Below, piece by piece: positions 1-10,477 of a DNA stretch of 64,000 nucleotides. The DNA is from Cryptomeria japonica (taxonomy: Eukaryota > Streptophyta > Pinopsida > Cupressales > Cupressaceae), in the NCBI RefSeq assembly GCF_030272615.1, contig NC_081408.1:611699673-611763672 (forward strand), given 5' to 3'. Numbering within the stretch: the stretch's first letter is position 1; every line of letters starts with the position of its first letter. The notes under the pieces were generated by a model, which had not been told where the DNA came from, searched no databases, and worked only from the letters and a program-made list of their open reading frames with translations. Both the position numbers and the translations under genes were made by a program.

Positions 1-182
1 AAATGAATCTGAGGTGTACTTGCAATATCCAAAATGTAAGACCAAGTATGTATGTAGTAGAGTAGGTGTGACTTCCAAATAGAGGATAGTTTCTCTTGAT
101 GAGGTAAGTTGACCTTGACTCTAAGTAAGACCAAATGAGACCCAAAGGTAAGAAACCTTGATGAGTGGCCACTTAGCAAATT
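1..182. other. Unassigned sequence replacing the outer part of an LTR
   Basis: This stretch has no recognisable coding content. It sits where the outer 250 bases of the left Copia-style LTR should be: the right LTR (from 5686) has a long segment before its 'acaaaaggggcct' block, and nothing in positions 1-182 matches it. The LTR was therefore broken here by deletion, insertion or recombination, or the window starts within a rearranged copy. Confidence 0.4.
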
Positions 183-841
183 ACTCATTGACCAAATAAA
201 TAATATTACTTAGTACAAAAGGGGCCTGGACATGCAGGAAAGCCAACTACCTAGAGATCACTGCTCAACAATAAAAATGGAGTCACACTGACTACAACAT
301 CACATTGATGTAAACACAAAAATGAACTCTTACAACTTGCATCAAAATGCTAGATGAGTTTGTTGTTATGCTCTGTCTGATATTGGTTTTGCCTCTACCA
401 AAAACCCTTCTTGGTATGCTATCAAATGATTATGCTTATACAAAATAATCTTCACTTAGCTCTACTTCTTATTCACTCAAAATAAACACATCAAAATGCA
501 TATACACCTATTTGCTATCATATCTCTATCCTATCTCATATCATCACTTTCATACAAATGACCTACAAGAGCTCATAAATATATATGTCTTTACAATAAA
601 ACATGTCGGCCATACAATTATTATTTATATTACAATTTATTTCACATAAAAAATACTATTTCCAAGTCGGCCTAGAATGCCGGTATAATCTTCTGCCGGT
701 GTAAACTAGATGCCAATGTGAATAAGATCTGTTGTATCTGCTGATGCCAGTAGGTGAAGTCTATTGCCAATTGAACCTGTGGAACCTTGTTTCCATCATT
801 TAAAACATCCACCATTCTCATTTGAGTGTATAATGCCAACA
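183..841 (-). repeat. 3' LTR (partial) of the Copia-style element
   Basis: Matches the right LTR over about 650 bases and ends ...TAATGCCAACA in plus-strand reading, which is TGTTGGCATTA at the LTR start on the minus strand. The outer end is missing (see 1-182), so the target duplication cannot be tested on this side. Confidence 0.75.
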
Positions 842-855
842 ATCTCCCCCTTTGG
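842..855 (-). other. Polypurine tract of the Copia-style element
   Basis: Minus strand reads CCAAAGGGGGAGAT immediately before the LTR start TGTTGG. A purine run of the AAGGGGGAGATTG type next to TGTTGG is the standard plus-strand priming site of plant Copia elements, and it fixes the transcriptional direction as minus. Confidence 0.75.
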
Positions 856-1035
856 AATTGATGGGAACACTCATGAGAAAAATCAAAACTATGAATCCAA
901 ACTGGTGAGTGCTCCCCCTGAGAAAATGATCTGTTAAGTGTACATTTTTCTCACTATACCACTCCCCCTTTGACATCAATGACAAAGGATGTTAAAAATA
1001 AAAATAAAATAAAAAATTTACTTAGAACCCTGAAG

Positions 1036-4000
1036 TTAGTTGTGTACAACTTGAAAAATGTCTGCTAGAACTAAGTTCAGACCCTGCATAAACTTTGTCC
1101 TGTCAGTAATTATTGTTTCTATTTGCATGACCATTCTGATAAGATAGTGCATTTGTTGTTCTAGTGATCTATCTCCTTGAATTATATCCATTGATAGTGC
1201 ATTCTGGTGAGTGATTAGATTGTCCAGTCTTGGACCAAGCTTATTCTTCAACTCCCTGGTTTTCATTTTCATTCTTGCCTTTTCTTTTTCAAGATTTTCA
1301 ATAGTTTCCTCATATATAGCCATCTCATGTTCTATGACTGATGTTAGTTCTGAAGAAACAATTATGTTATCCACAATATCATCAATTTCTTTTTGAGTTT
1401 TTCTTATCTAATCATCAATATCTTATGTTAGTTGATGTGGTTTACAAGCTTCCCGGTATAATTTTTCTTGAATAGTCTTCTCACTTATCTTGTCTTCTGT
1501 CTGAATGTTAGCAGAAATAAATTTAGACAATGTGTCCAATTTACCTATCAAGCCAACAATATGATCCACCTTGCACTCCGGTGCAATCATCTACAATATT
1601 GGTAGAGATTCATCGATACCCTTAAATGCTAAGGCATTACATTCTGTTATTTTCTTTATATAATCCAATAGTACTTCTGTAACAGTTGTTGGTCTGAAAT
1701 CCAAAGATGAAGTACTAGGAGAAGTGCTAGGTTCTACATTATCTTTCTTCTCTTCTCCTAATTTCTTTGTCCCTTCCTCTATTTTCTGTTCAGCTACCAC
1801 TTCCTCTTCCCTATTCACATTCTTATCCTTTTCCAGTTCAAATGCTAGCTATTTTTGTGCTTTACTTGACGGTATCTCAATATCCTTCCGAGTGTCAACT
1901 ACCTTGATCGGTGAGTCAGAGGTTTCAACATTTACAGATTCTATTTTCTTCTCTTCAAAATTTTCTTTATCAATTTCTAAAATAGAGGTATCATTCATTG
2001 TAATTTTGCTATCCCGAGTGTCAACCTTCATTGTAAATAGAATGTTTGACTTGGGATAAATTGCATCTATTCCTTTTTCTTCCTCAGATGTCTTTTCTAC
2101 ATGGTGATTCTTCACTTCTACCTATCCCTCTACTACTTCTAGTGGTGGTAAGTTATCCTTTATTGTTTACTCGGGAACACCGCCAATCTTATTCTTCCCT
2201 TTATCTCCTTTTTGATATACCTTAGTACAAGATTTATAAACTTTTTGCTTTCTTTTTCTACTCTTTTCTCTTTCTCTGCAAAGAAAATATCCCATTTGTC
2301 TGTTGTTTCATCTATGATTTCCTTTGTCCTACCAACCATGAGGCTTACTTGCCGGTGACCACTTACAAAAACATTTTTTTTAGCTTCAGCTATCAATTCA
2401 TCTATTTCTTGTCTAGACTTAGCTAGATGAACAACCAATAGTTCTTCAACCTTCAATTTCTTATCCAATTCCATGATAGACATTCTTTTTGCCTCAAGTC
2501 TTAGATATAAATCATTGCAGAGAACATCAATGACTTCAATAAGAACTTTCTTATATATATCTAAATACAACATTATGCTTTCTTCAATAGTGTCCTTATC
2601 AGAATCATTAAAAGAATGATAAAACTTATTCACATTGTTGAGATTACCATCCTAAGTTATTTCATTAAAGAGCTCTTTAGAGGAAAGTGTATCAGATACC
2701 TTTGGTTCTAGTTTCTTCTGTGCAATCTTCTTCTTCAGATCACTAGGCTCTCTCACAACCTGTCCTTTCTTCCTAAGTGTCCTTGTCTTCTTAGGTGATG
2801 TATCAGGTGCCGGTGAGGATTTTATCTTCTTCTTATTCACCCTTTTAAATTCAGTAGCCTAGTCACTATCAGTCTCAGATGAGGTAACAATAGGGGAAAC
2901 ATTTGTTACTGGTTGTTGGTCAGTTTTTCTTTCTTTAATGCTTGCAACAACACCACTCAACATCAAGTTTCAATAATCCCTTGGTGACATCTTTGACAAA
3001 TTTTGAAGCATCTTTCAATATTTATCCCTTTTCTTTCTTTGCTTTTGAATAGAAACATCATTCTCTATGGTTTCAATAATGCCAAAGATCTTTTCAGTAG
3101 GTTTTGGTGGGCCATCTAGAAGTATCTTGGCATAAGATTCTAGAATGTTGGTGTCCAGTTCATATCCCATTTCGATTACCCAAAAAGTTCTAGGTCTGAC
3201 AACCTCCATCCATATTTCATCTCTCTTTATAACAAAGTATATCAATTTGTCATACTTATCAACAATACTATGAGGGATTCTTTCCCTTTTCTTCCTTCCG
3301 AACCCATGTCGGAAATTGCCTCCTTAATCTATTTTCCAATAGAAATATCATAGGCAAAGTCCCTGTGACCTACGCCGAGAATCTCCTTTGAGAAGTATAG
3401 CATCAAACACATAAGTAAATTCCCAAATTTGAATGTTCCCTTTTTATCACCCTTGATTTTGTCCAAGTTATCTATCAATTCATCTTTTAACCCTTCACAA
3501 AGATCAATTTCTGCATTGTTCTTTACCATTTCATAAGCACTATGAATGCATAGAGTGGAAATAGAATTCAGCCTATTTGTATGTGCAAACTTGTAACCAA
3601 TAACCATGCTAGTATATTTAACATTGTCACCAGTTATGTCACTTAACCTGAGTGATCTGTTATCAGATGTAGCACCATTTAGATTTATAACATCTTTGTT
3701 TGGAATTTTATTCTTCTTCTCAAGCCTTATTTTAGTAGAGGGTACACCTGTAACAGTTTTAATTACTTCCCTGGTGATTTTGAAGACATATTCAAGACAT
3801 AAGAATTCACCATGAACTCTACTTAGAACATATCAAATAATTTCATCTTCAAATTCAAGCATATGAAGGATGTCTACGAACCCTAAATCTTCCATAATCT
3901 TATGTTCAAGTTTGAATACACCTTGGTTGTTTGTGATGACTTCCATAAGAATGTTCTTTGTATTCCCAAACCCTAAATCTTCACTATTATAGTGAATGTA

Positions 4001-4174
4001 TTCCCTAGGGTCTTCTACGAATGCAACTCCCTTCAAAATTTTTGAAAATGCTCTAATAGAGTTGTCCATCAAACCTATCTTAGGAATTATCTTTAAAAAT
4101 GGCCTAGGACATTTGATATTCTCCACAATAGTAGGGTTTTCTATGAATTCAAGAATGAAAGATGAAGAAGCCAT
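1036..4174 (-). pseudogene. Long unknown ORF of the pol-less Copia-style element, broken
   Basis: Minus-strand coding can be followed from a Met at 4174 (starting MASSSFILEF) to a stop near 1036, about 1,000 codons. Three frames are linked by two frameshifts (between 3329 and 3245, and between 2160 and 2115), with a few scattered stops. The N-terminal third is globular-looking, with hydrophobic and aromatic blocks such as VFKITREVIKTVTGVPSTK around 3770. The middle and C-terminal parts are Lys/Glu-rich, predicted coiled coil (1036-1374; 2160-2633) with Ser/Pro/Lys-rich linkers (2652-2840). No protease, RT, integrase or other motif is visible, so I do not recognise the family. It occupies the place normally held by pol. 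A structural or accessory role is only inference. Confidence 0.55.
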
Positions 4175-4720
4175 GATGCAAAATAAATACCTTTTTCTAT
4201 CGAATGCAAGTGAAAACCTTGGATGCCCTAGAAAATCTTTGTTGCTTCACTTCTTGAATGTCAGTGCTCTACTTCTGTGCTCTTTGAATACTTGAATGCT
4301 TGGTGAGTCGAAATGAGAAATTTCAATGCTTTATAGCCAAAAAGGTTAACTAACAACCACATTAAATGCTTTGTCGGTTTAGTGAATTTCCATTGTAACT
4401 CAACATGTGTTGGTAAAGAACGATTATGACTTCTTACCATCATCTGAGGGTAAAATGCATGATCTTTGATTAGTTTCCTTACCCCTAAGGATTATTCTTT
4501 AGTTAGATGAAGAATTTCCTGTCGGTGCAGGATTGCTTTGTTCTATCGGTGCAAAGCTAGATTCATCATTTCTTTGATCTATCTTATTGACCCATTGTTT
4601 AGAGAATTCTTGCTTGATTTCATTCACCTTTTCCTTTCCTTTGTCATTAGATCCTCTATTTTTTACCAGTACATTCTTGCTTCTACAAAATCTTGCAATA
4701 TACCCAATCTTGTTGCATGC
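4175..4720 (-). other. Linker between gag remnant and unknown ORF
   Basis: No sustained reading frame. A 60-codon minus-strand stretch at 4261-4443 has no recognisable motif. It probably contains the 3' end of the gag region and an untranslated spacer before the second ORF. Confidence 0.35.
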
Positions 4721-5594
4721 CTAACAAGTTGCATTATTTCTTTGAATAGATTTTCCATAACCTTGCCTGATTTGAGTTCTGCATTGATTAGATATATGTC
4801 CAAATCTACCACAAGCATAGCATTTTACATTCATTATGCAATTATTTGAGTTATGACCATATTTATTGCATTTGGAACATTGACCAATAGATGAGTTTGT
4901 ATTATGATTATTCCTAAATTTGCATTGATTTGCTCTATGACCAAATTTGTTGCAATTAAAACATTTTCCATTAACTTTATAAGCATTGGGTTGCCTTACC
5001 AGTTTGTTGTAATCATGATTATTTGTAGTTCCAGAGCTTTCTCCATGTTCAAAATCCAAGTCCAACTATTTCTCCATCAGGTTTTTGACTTTTCAGCATA
5101 TCATCAAGCTTGTCTGAGCTCTTTTTAAATTTGTCTTTCTATTCATTTGTAGTGACCAACTCACTTTCCATAGAGCTAACTTGTCTCATAAGTTCCTCTT
5201 TGTCATGTTGCATCTGAATCAACTCTATTTTAAGCATATCATTTTCATGCCTAAGCCTAATAGATTCATCTACTCTTTCATTAAATCATCTGGCCAAATC
5301 TTCCCGATTCTTCTTTCTATCTTCAATATCCTTACATAGTCTCATGGTTAAGTCTTGCATCTCATTCTTCATGTTACTATTCTCTTGTCTTAGTTTCTCT
5401 ACAATATCTCTGAGAGTTTCTTTTTCTTCATCATCTTGTTTTTGTAGTGACTCATGCAATTCTTTTCTCTTACTTTGTGCCATGACCATGTTTTCTTGCA
5501 GTGCTTTGATGAATTCTCGAGCAGATCTGAGTTCTTCTTCTAGTTTGATATTCTTTGATTTTTTTACATCAAAATCTTCAAGAGCCCCTACCAA
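4721..5594 (-). pseudogene. gag remnant: coiled coil plus three CCHC zinc knuckles
   Basis: The first part (5286-5594) encodes about 100 residues of heptad-rich coiled coil, including NEMQDLTMRLCKDIEDRKKN. A second block (4721-5065) carries three consecutive CCHC knuckles: CFNCNKFGHRANQC, CSKCNKYGHNSNNC and CYACGRFGHISNQC. All have the C-x2-C-x4-H-x4-C spacing of nucleocapsid RNA-binding fingers. A degenerate, Lys/Glu-rich stretch lies between them in shifted frame. The usual Copia gag N-terminal (UBN2) domain is not seen. The block lies just downstream of the primer binding site, as gag should. A second element at 53200-53721 carries a related coiled coil, so this domain belongs to a repeat family and not to a captured gene. 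Confidence 0.75.
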
Positions 5595-5670
5595 CTACTA
5601 TCTCAAACTTTCCAATGGTACCAGTTCCAAAATTTCCTCAAGTTGGTAGGCTTCTGCAAATAGAGGACCA

Positions 5671-5685
5671 AGCTCTGATACTAAT
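5671..5685 (-). other. Primer binding site (tRNA-iMet type)
   Basis: Minus strand reads ATTAGTATCAGAGCT directly after the LTR end TAACA. This is one change from the TGGTATCAGAGC sequence used by Copia elements primed by initiator tRNA-Met. Confidence 0.8.
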
Positions 5686-6599
5686 TGTTAGATAAATGCT
5701 TAATCCCAAAGACACTGAGAAAGGGGGGACGGGGTGAATTAGTGTCTAACCAGTAGATAAAAGATTTAAACTTATTTGCAATTCTGTAACTAAGATTAAT
5801 ATACCAGTAAACAAATAATAATGCATTAAAGAGAAACAAAGGAATCAACATCAATGCACGCCATAACAAGAATATTTTAGCGATGAAACTCGGTAAGGGA
5901 AAAACCTCGGTGGGATTTGTAACCCACAATATTTACTCACTGGGCATATGAATAAATATTAATTAGTACAAAAGGGGCCTACACATGCAAGAATGCCAAC
6001 TTCGTTGATCTCACTGCTCAACAATAAAAATCAAGTCACACTGACTATTACATCACACTGATGTAAACACAAAAATGAACTCTTACAACTTGCATTAAAA
6101 TGCTGGATGAGTTCACTATTATGCTTTGTCTGATACTGGTTTTGCCTCTACCAAAAACCCTAGCCAGTATGGTGTCAACTTATTATGCTTATATAGAATA
6201 GTCTTCGCTCAGCTCTGCTTCTTATTTGCTCAAAATAAACACATCAAAATGAATATACAACTATTCTCTATCATATCTCTATCCTATCTCATATCATTGC
6301 TTTCATACATTTCAAATGACCTACAAGAGCTCATAAATATATTAGTCTTTACAATACAACATGTCAGCCATACAATTATTATTTACATTATAATTTATTT
6401 CACATAAACAATAATATTGCCAAGTCGGCCTGGAATGTTGGTATAATCTTTTGCTTGTGTAAATTGGATGCTGATGTGAATAAGCCTTGTTGTATCTGTC
6501 GGTGTCGGTAGGTGAAGTCTATTGAAGGTTGAACCCATGGAACCTTTTTTCCATGAATGACAACATCGAACATTCTCATTTGAGTGTATAATACCAACA
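5686..6599 (-). repeat. 5' LTR of the Copia-style element
   Basis: 914 bases, TGTTAG...CCAACA on the plus strand. On the minus strand it starts TGTTGG and ends CTAACA. The inner half matches 183-841. The outer flank begins ttacc, but with the other LTR broken the target duplication cannot be checked. Confidence 0.8.
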
Positions 6600-7778
6600 T
6601 TACCTTCACGATATCATCTCCCATGCTTGATCGGGACCAATCTATGCCTTCACCATGCAACTGGGCCTCATTTCCACACTTTAGAACCTATTTAGACCCT
6701 ATTTCAAGCCCCAATAAAGGGTAGGACCATGGTGTGGCACCCTGGTCATCCTTAGGATAGGGGTACCATGCCCTTGTCCTCTCTCTTTGTGTGGCCCCAA
6801 AATAGGTCTATCTGACCCTTGACCCTATTTTTCTCTTTGGGATTCAAACTTTTCAATGTCAGCCTTTGGTGAGATGAATTAATTCTTTGAGGCATGTATA
6901 AAAGGGAATTAGTTTTCTAATTTTTAGGGACATGAAATACACGAATGAGGGAATAGACAATAATTCAAGTGGAAGGTATTCATTATCATCATCAAGCATT
7001 CAAGTCTTCAAGCATTCATCAAGTCTTCTTTCTTAATGTGTCTTCTTCATTTATCCATTGGAGCAACCTTATAACATTCATTTGCAAGCATGTGTGTGTT
7101 AGGGTTTTTTAATTTTACATGCCATTTCATGCAACACTTGTTATTACATTCAAGAAGCAAATCAATCATCATCAACAAATTGCAGATCTACAAGGCATAC
7201 ACTTCCATTATTTACATTTTAGCATTTGCAATTACTTTCTTTCAAGGTTGATTCCTCAACTGGGGTTTGGCTGAGGTAAAACCCTATCCACAACCCTTCT
7301 CCCCTTCTTTTATGTTTGTAGGTTGTAGGTAGGCACCTTTATTTTTCAGATTTGAGCTCCATTTATAGAGGCGGAAAAACCCTTTTCATTTCGTGGATTT
7401 TTCGGAGGACCATTTACACTTTCACCACGGTCATGATAACTTTTCTCCAAACTTGTAGGGAAGATTCATATTAGTCGAATTAGCTTAGATCCAAAATTAC
7501 AACATGACCCTAAACTAGTAGCTCCCCATTTCACTCATTTTCTCTCTTTTCCATATACTCAACAACTCAACTTTCCAATTTACAAAAGAGGGTAAATCAT
7601 GCTTCAACCCTTGCAATCCACTTGGAATTCACATCCTTGTCTCTCTTGGATTTGGATCTAGTGGATTCAAGCCCCTCTTTTGAATGTAAAGTTCTCCCAA
7701 ATGAAAAATAATCCTAGTGACTCAAATTCTCTCTCCTAGGTGGGGAGTCACTAGCGTTCAATTTTTCCACTTTACACA
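6600..7778 (+). repeat. LTR-like segment, probable 5' LTR of the PMD-bearing element (left-truncated)
   Basis: This gene-free stretch has a TATA box (6897) followed by CA/TC-rich leader-like sequence, with the 'caagcattc(a)atca' motif also found around 11130 in the LTR at 10478. It ends TTTTTCCACTTTACACA, close to the TTTTTCCCCTACACA end of that LTR. I infer a diverged or related LTR whose left end is cut by the Copia-style element. Overall alignment with 10478-12159 is weak, so the pairing is uncertain. Confidence 0.4.
6897..6903 (+). promoter_or_regulatory. TATA box in LTR-like segment
   Basis: GTATAAAAGGG in a GC-poor context, upstream of CA/TC-rich leader-like sequence. Position and sequence fit an LTR U3 core promoter reading rightward, opposite to the PMD gene that follows. 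Confidence 0.4.
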
Positions 7779-8094
7779 TTGTATATCATCAATTCTAATA
7801 ATTAAGATGCATAAATTAAATAATCATAAAAACACTTTACCTGGATGTTTTGAAAGGGACCTCCTATGACTAGGACCCATTAATCTCTCCGCCCTCATAA
7901 TGTCTTTGCATAGTAGGCATGGGATGGTGGGGACTAGGATCAGGACCCCTTATAGGGTCCTTCTCCAGCCACAATGGAATGCTCAGTGCATCTAGGGCTA
8001 TGGTGTCATCCTTAGACTGATGAGGAACTACATCTAACTCATCCTCCTTAGCCTCCTCATCCTCCTCATCCTCCTCATCCTACCCCTCCTCCTC
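7779..8094. other. PMD gene 3' flank with (TCC/TCA)n run
   Basis: On the minus strand 8041-8094 reads as an acidic Glu/Asp run after the stop at 8095, the result of a degenerate TCCTCA/TCCTCC trinucleotide array. This suggests the original PMD protein extended further as an acidic tail. The remainder (7779-8040) shows no gene or repeat that I recognise. Confidence 0.35.
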
Positions 8095-9885
8095 CTATCC
8101 ATCCTCCTCATCATCACCATTGTGATATCCCTCTCCTGCATCAGGATCATCTCCATCGCCACCAATCTCCTTCTCGCTTGCATCATCACCATGATCATCT
8201 ATGTCCTCCTCGCAAAGGTCCTCAGATGTATCAAGATCCTCCTCATCACCTGCATGTCTCCATGGTCTAGGGTTACCTTTAGGGAAGTCTACTAGAAAGA
8301 TGGCTCTAGGGTATGTCCTACCCCACCATTTGTTATATTGTTGGTATGCATCCACATCATCTCTATAGTTGATCGCGATATCCTGATCCGACCCATTTGA
8401 ATCTGTGATATCAATCTCATCGCCAGAAGGCCTTGAAATGGTTCCCAACGTTGGAGTCAAACGTGAGTGCGGGATATACATAGGAGCATCTGTAGGGATA
8501 GACTTTTTAAACTCAAACTGTTGCTAGACTCGATTGAAGTAGAATGGGACTACAATGTGGTTGTATCATCCCACTAGTAGATGACTCCTCTACAGGCAAA
8601 ATAACTACCTTTGTATATTCGCCCACATGCACATCCTAAGGTAGGGTCTCCATCTGATAACCTTTGTTGTCAATCTGTCAAATGTCACTCTCCAATGTAG
8701 CAAGTCTCCGAAGTGCCACTCATGGATGAGAGGATATGCGAACACCCTAGGCTACTCTGGAACTAAATGAATGGGTACTCCAGCAGGTCTAGTGCATGTA
8801 ATGTGCTTGAATATCCAGATTTGTATTAGTGTGCAGATCATCAGGCTACATCCTTGTCCAAATACATACTCTCCTAGGTCATGATACAGGCAAGCTAACA
8901 TTCTCCACCCCTAGGAGAATACCATCCTATGTCTCTCCATAGCTCTAACTACATGCATGAGTCCTCCATGCGTATGAGTGTTGTGCCCATTAGGGCACAT
9001 GGATAATATAATAGTGACAATCATCAACCATCTCACTAATAGAACCGCACCGGTGGTATGTAGGAGCCAACCAATCATGATGTGGCCCCTTGTCTCACTG
9101 GGTATCTCTCTCCCAATGCAGTAGAGCTACTCCCCCCTGTAATCGGTAGTAGTATGGTTTGCTTGGTATCTTACTGTCTCTCCTATGATGGGAAGATGAA
9201 GTATGCGATATACATCCTCGAGTGTGATTGTCATCTCCCCCATAGGTAAAAGAAAGGTGGAGGTATCCATGTCCCATCTCTCCATCAGTGACATCAGCAT
9301 CATGGGATGGAACTTCATGGTAGGCATGGTCATAATGTACCATAACCCTACTAAATGCAACAACTCCCTATCATCTGGTGAAAGTCGCAAAATTAGACTT
9401 TGAAGGCTCCAGAAGGTGTGGCCGGCAGTGTGCTCATAGATATACAAAAGATTCTGTAAGGTGAAACAATCAAATCATCAGTAATTAGTCATCAATCATC
9501 ATCAACTATTATATGCATTTGATGCCTAATCTTGTGCAACTCTTAGTCACTCCAGGCAGGGATGAGGGTGCCTTGAGTGAACCAGGGCACCCCTTTGGGA
9601 CTAGGGTTCCTTAAGAGTACTAGGGTGTCCAAGTGGGACTAGAGTTCCCTAGGAGGACTAGGGCACCCTTGTGGGACCAAGGCACCATAGGAAACCATGG
9701 TGCCCAGGCAGGGGGAAATGTGCAAGATCGGATGTTGACATCATCAAGATGAAAAACAATGCAAATGGAAAAGTAAATGATGAATCAATGGTCGGTCAAC
9801 TCACCTCATCGAGTGGTCTCCCAGTCCACATGGTCTGGCATAGGATCTCCATTCGCATGGGTTTCTTAGGTCGACATCGAGGCAT
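8095..9885 (-). pseudogene. Plant mobile domain (PMD, MAIN-like) gene remnant with intron
   Basis: Exon 1 (9885-9805) encodes 27 residues, MPRCRPKKPMRMEILCQTMW then TGRPLDE. It ends at donor GAG|GTGAGT. The acceptor TTACAG|AAT at 9455-9454 opens exon 2, giving a 351-base phase-0 intron. Exon 2 shows the PMD signature: GLWYIMTMPTMKFHPMMLMS, then LMERWDMDTSTFLLPMGEMT and LEDVYRILHLPIIGETVRYQ. Further on come LACLYHDLGEYVFG and IQIWIFKHITCTRP in the expected order, ending in an Asp/Glu-rich tail (8095-8481). The family is known as nuclear chromatin-associated proteins and as cargo of Mutator-like and gypsy elements. A frameshift near 9127 and several stops make it non-functional. It runs antisense to the flanking LTRs. 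Confidence 0.8.
9565..9715. repeat. 19-bp minisatellite in the PMD intron
   Basis: Eight consecutive units, seven of 19 bases and one of 18, follow the pattern AGGGYNCCNNNNKGGGACT. Examples are agggcacccctttgggact, agggttccttaagagtact and agggtgtccaagtgggact. Units differ by several bases each, so the array is old. It lies wholly within the intron, leaving splice sites untouched. Confidence 0.85.
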
Positions 9886-10464
9886 GATGACTGATGCATG
9901 GGCTCCTCTACAATGAATAGTGTCGAAAGTCAAAATGTGACAAATAAGAGTGTCAGTTTCATATTTATGAGGTATGCACTTTTTTCATTTTATGATTTTA
10001 AGTTAAAAACTCTAATTTCATTGTTTTCACTTAATCTATCATAACTTGAGCTAGGGAGCTCTGATTTTGCACCATCGGTGGCGTTGGAATCATGAAATCT
10101 CTCTCTTTCTCCATATTCATTTCATAAAGTGCTTGGATGTACAATAAAGCCTTATTGAGAACATAATTTCATCAAAGTCTACATCACAATTTGACATGGT
10201 AAACATGATACCCTATTTCACCTCACTAATAAGCAAACCGAAATAGGGGGGCATATAGCTACCCACAAATTTCATCACCTTCCTTAGTAAGCATTATGTG
10301 ATTTTGTGATCTAACATGTGGTTTTGTAGGGTGTGGTTCCTAATTGTGTACTACAGATACCGTTGGGGGCTTCATCCGACAACTTATGGATATATCCTTT
10401 TTCAAAATAATGTTTACTTTTTTGTACTTTAGCTCATATGCACGTAGTGTGATATGACTGCTAA
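9886..10464. other. Region upstream of PMD exon 1, no gene seen
   Basis: No coding frame. It would hold the promoter and 5' leader of the antisense PMD gene and the 3' non-coding part of the LTR element. I see no clear TATA box on the minus strand. Confidence 0.35.
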
Positions 10465-10477
10465 AGTGGGGGCTAAA
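10465..10477 (+). other. Polypurine tract before LTR
   Basis: AGTGGGGGCTAAA directly precedes the LTR start TGTAGCATCA. The same layout, AAAGGGGGATAAA before TGTAGCATCA, occurs on the minus strand at the inner edge of the LTR at 13450-14837. The two elements are therefore related gypsy types, in opposite orientations. Confidence 0.55.

Larger units (their letters stand above)
183..6599 (-). mobile_element. Copia-style LTR retroelement without pol (LARD-like)
   Basis: Two direct repeats (183-841 and 5686-6599) share long matching runs, for example around 'gtacaaaaggggcct', 'cactgctcaacaataaaaat' and 'cacaaaaatgaactcttaca'. They bracket 4.8 kb. On the minus strand the right repeat ends in TAACA and is followed by a tRNA-iMet-like primer binding site. 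The left repeat is preceded by the purine tract AAAGGGGGAGAT and begins TGTTGG. This is the usual Copia arrangement, so the element reads right to left. The interior has gag-type zinc knuckles and a long unknown ORF but no protease, integrase, reverse transcriptase or RNase H. It is therefore a large non-autonomous derivative, or a copy that lost pol. LTRs differ clearly, so the insertion is old. Confidence 0.8.
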
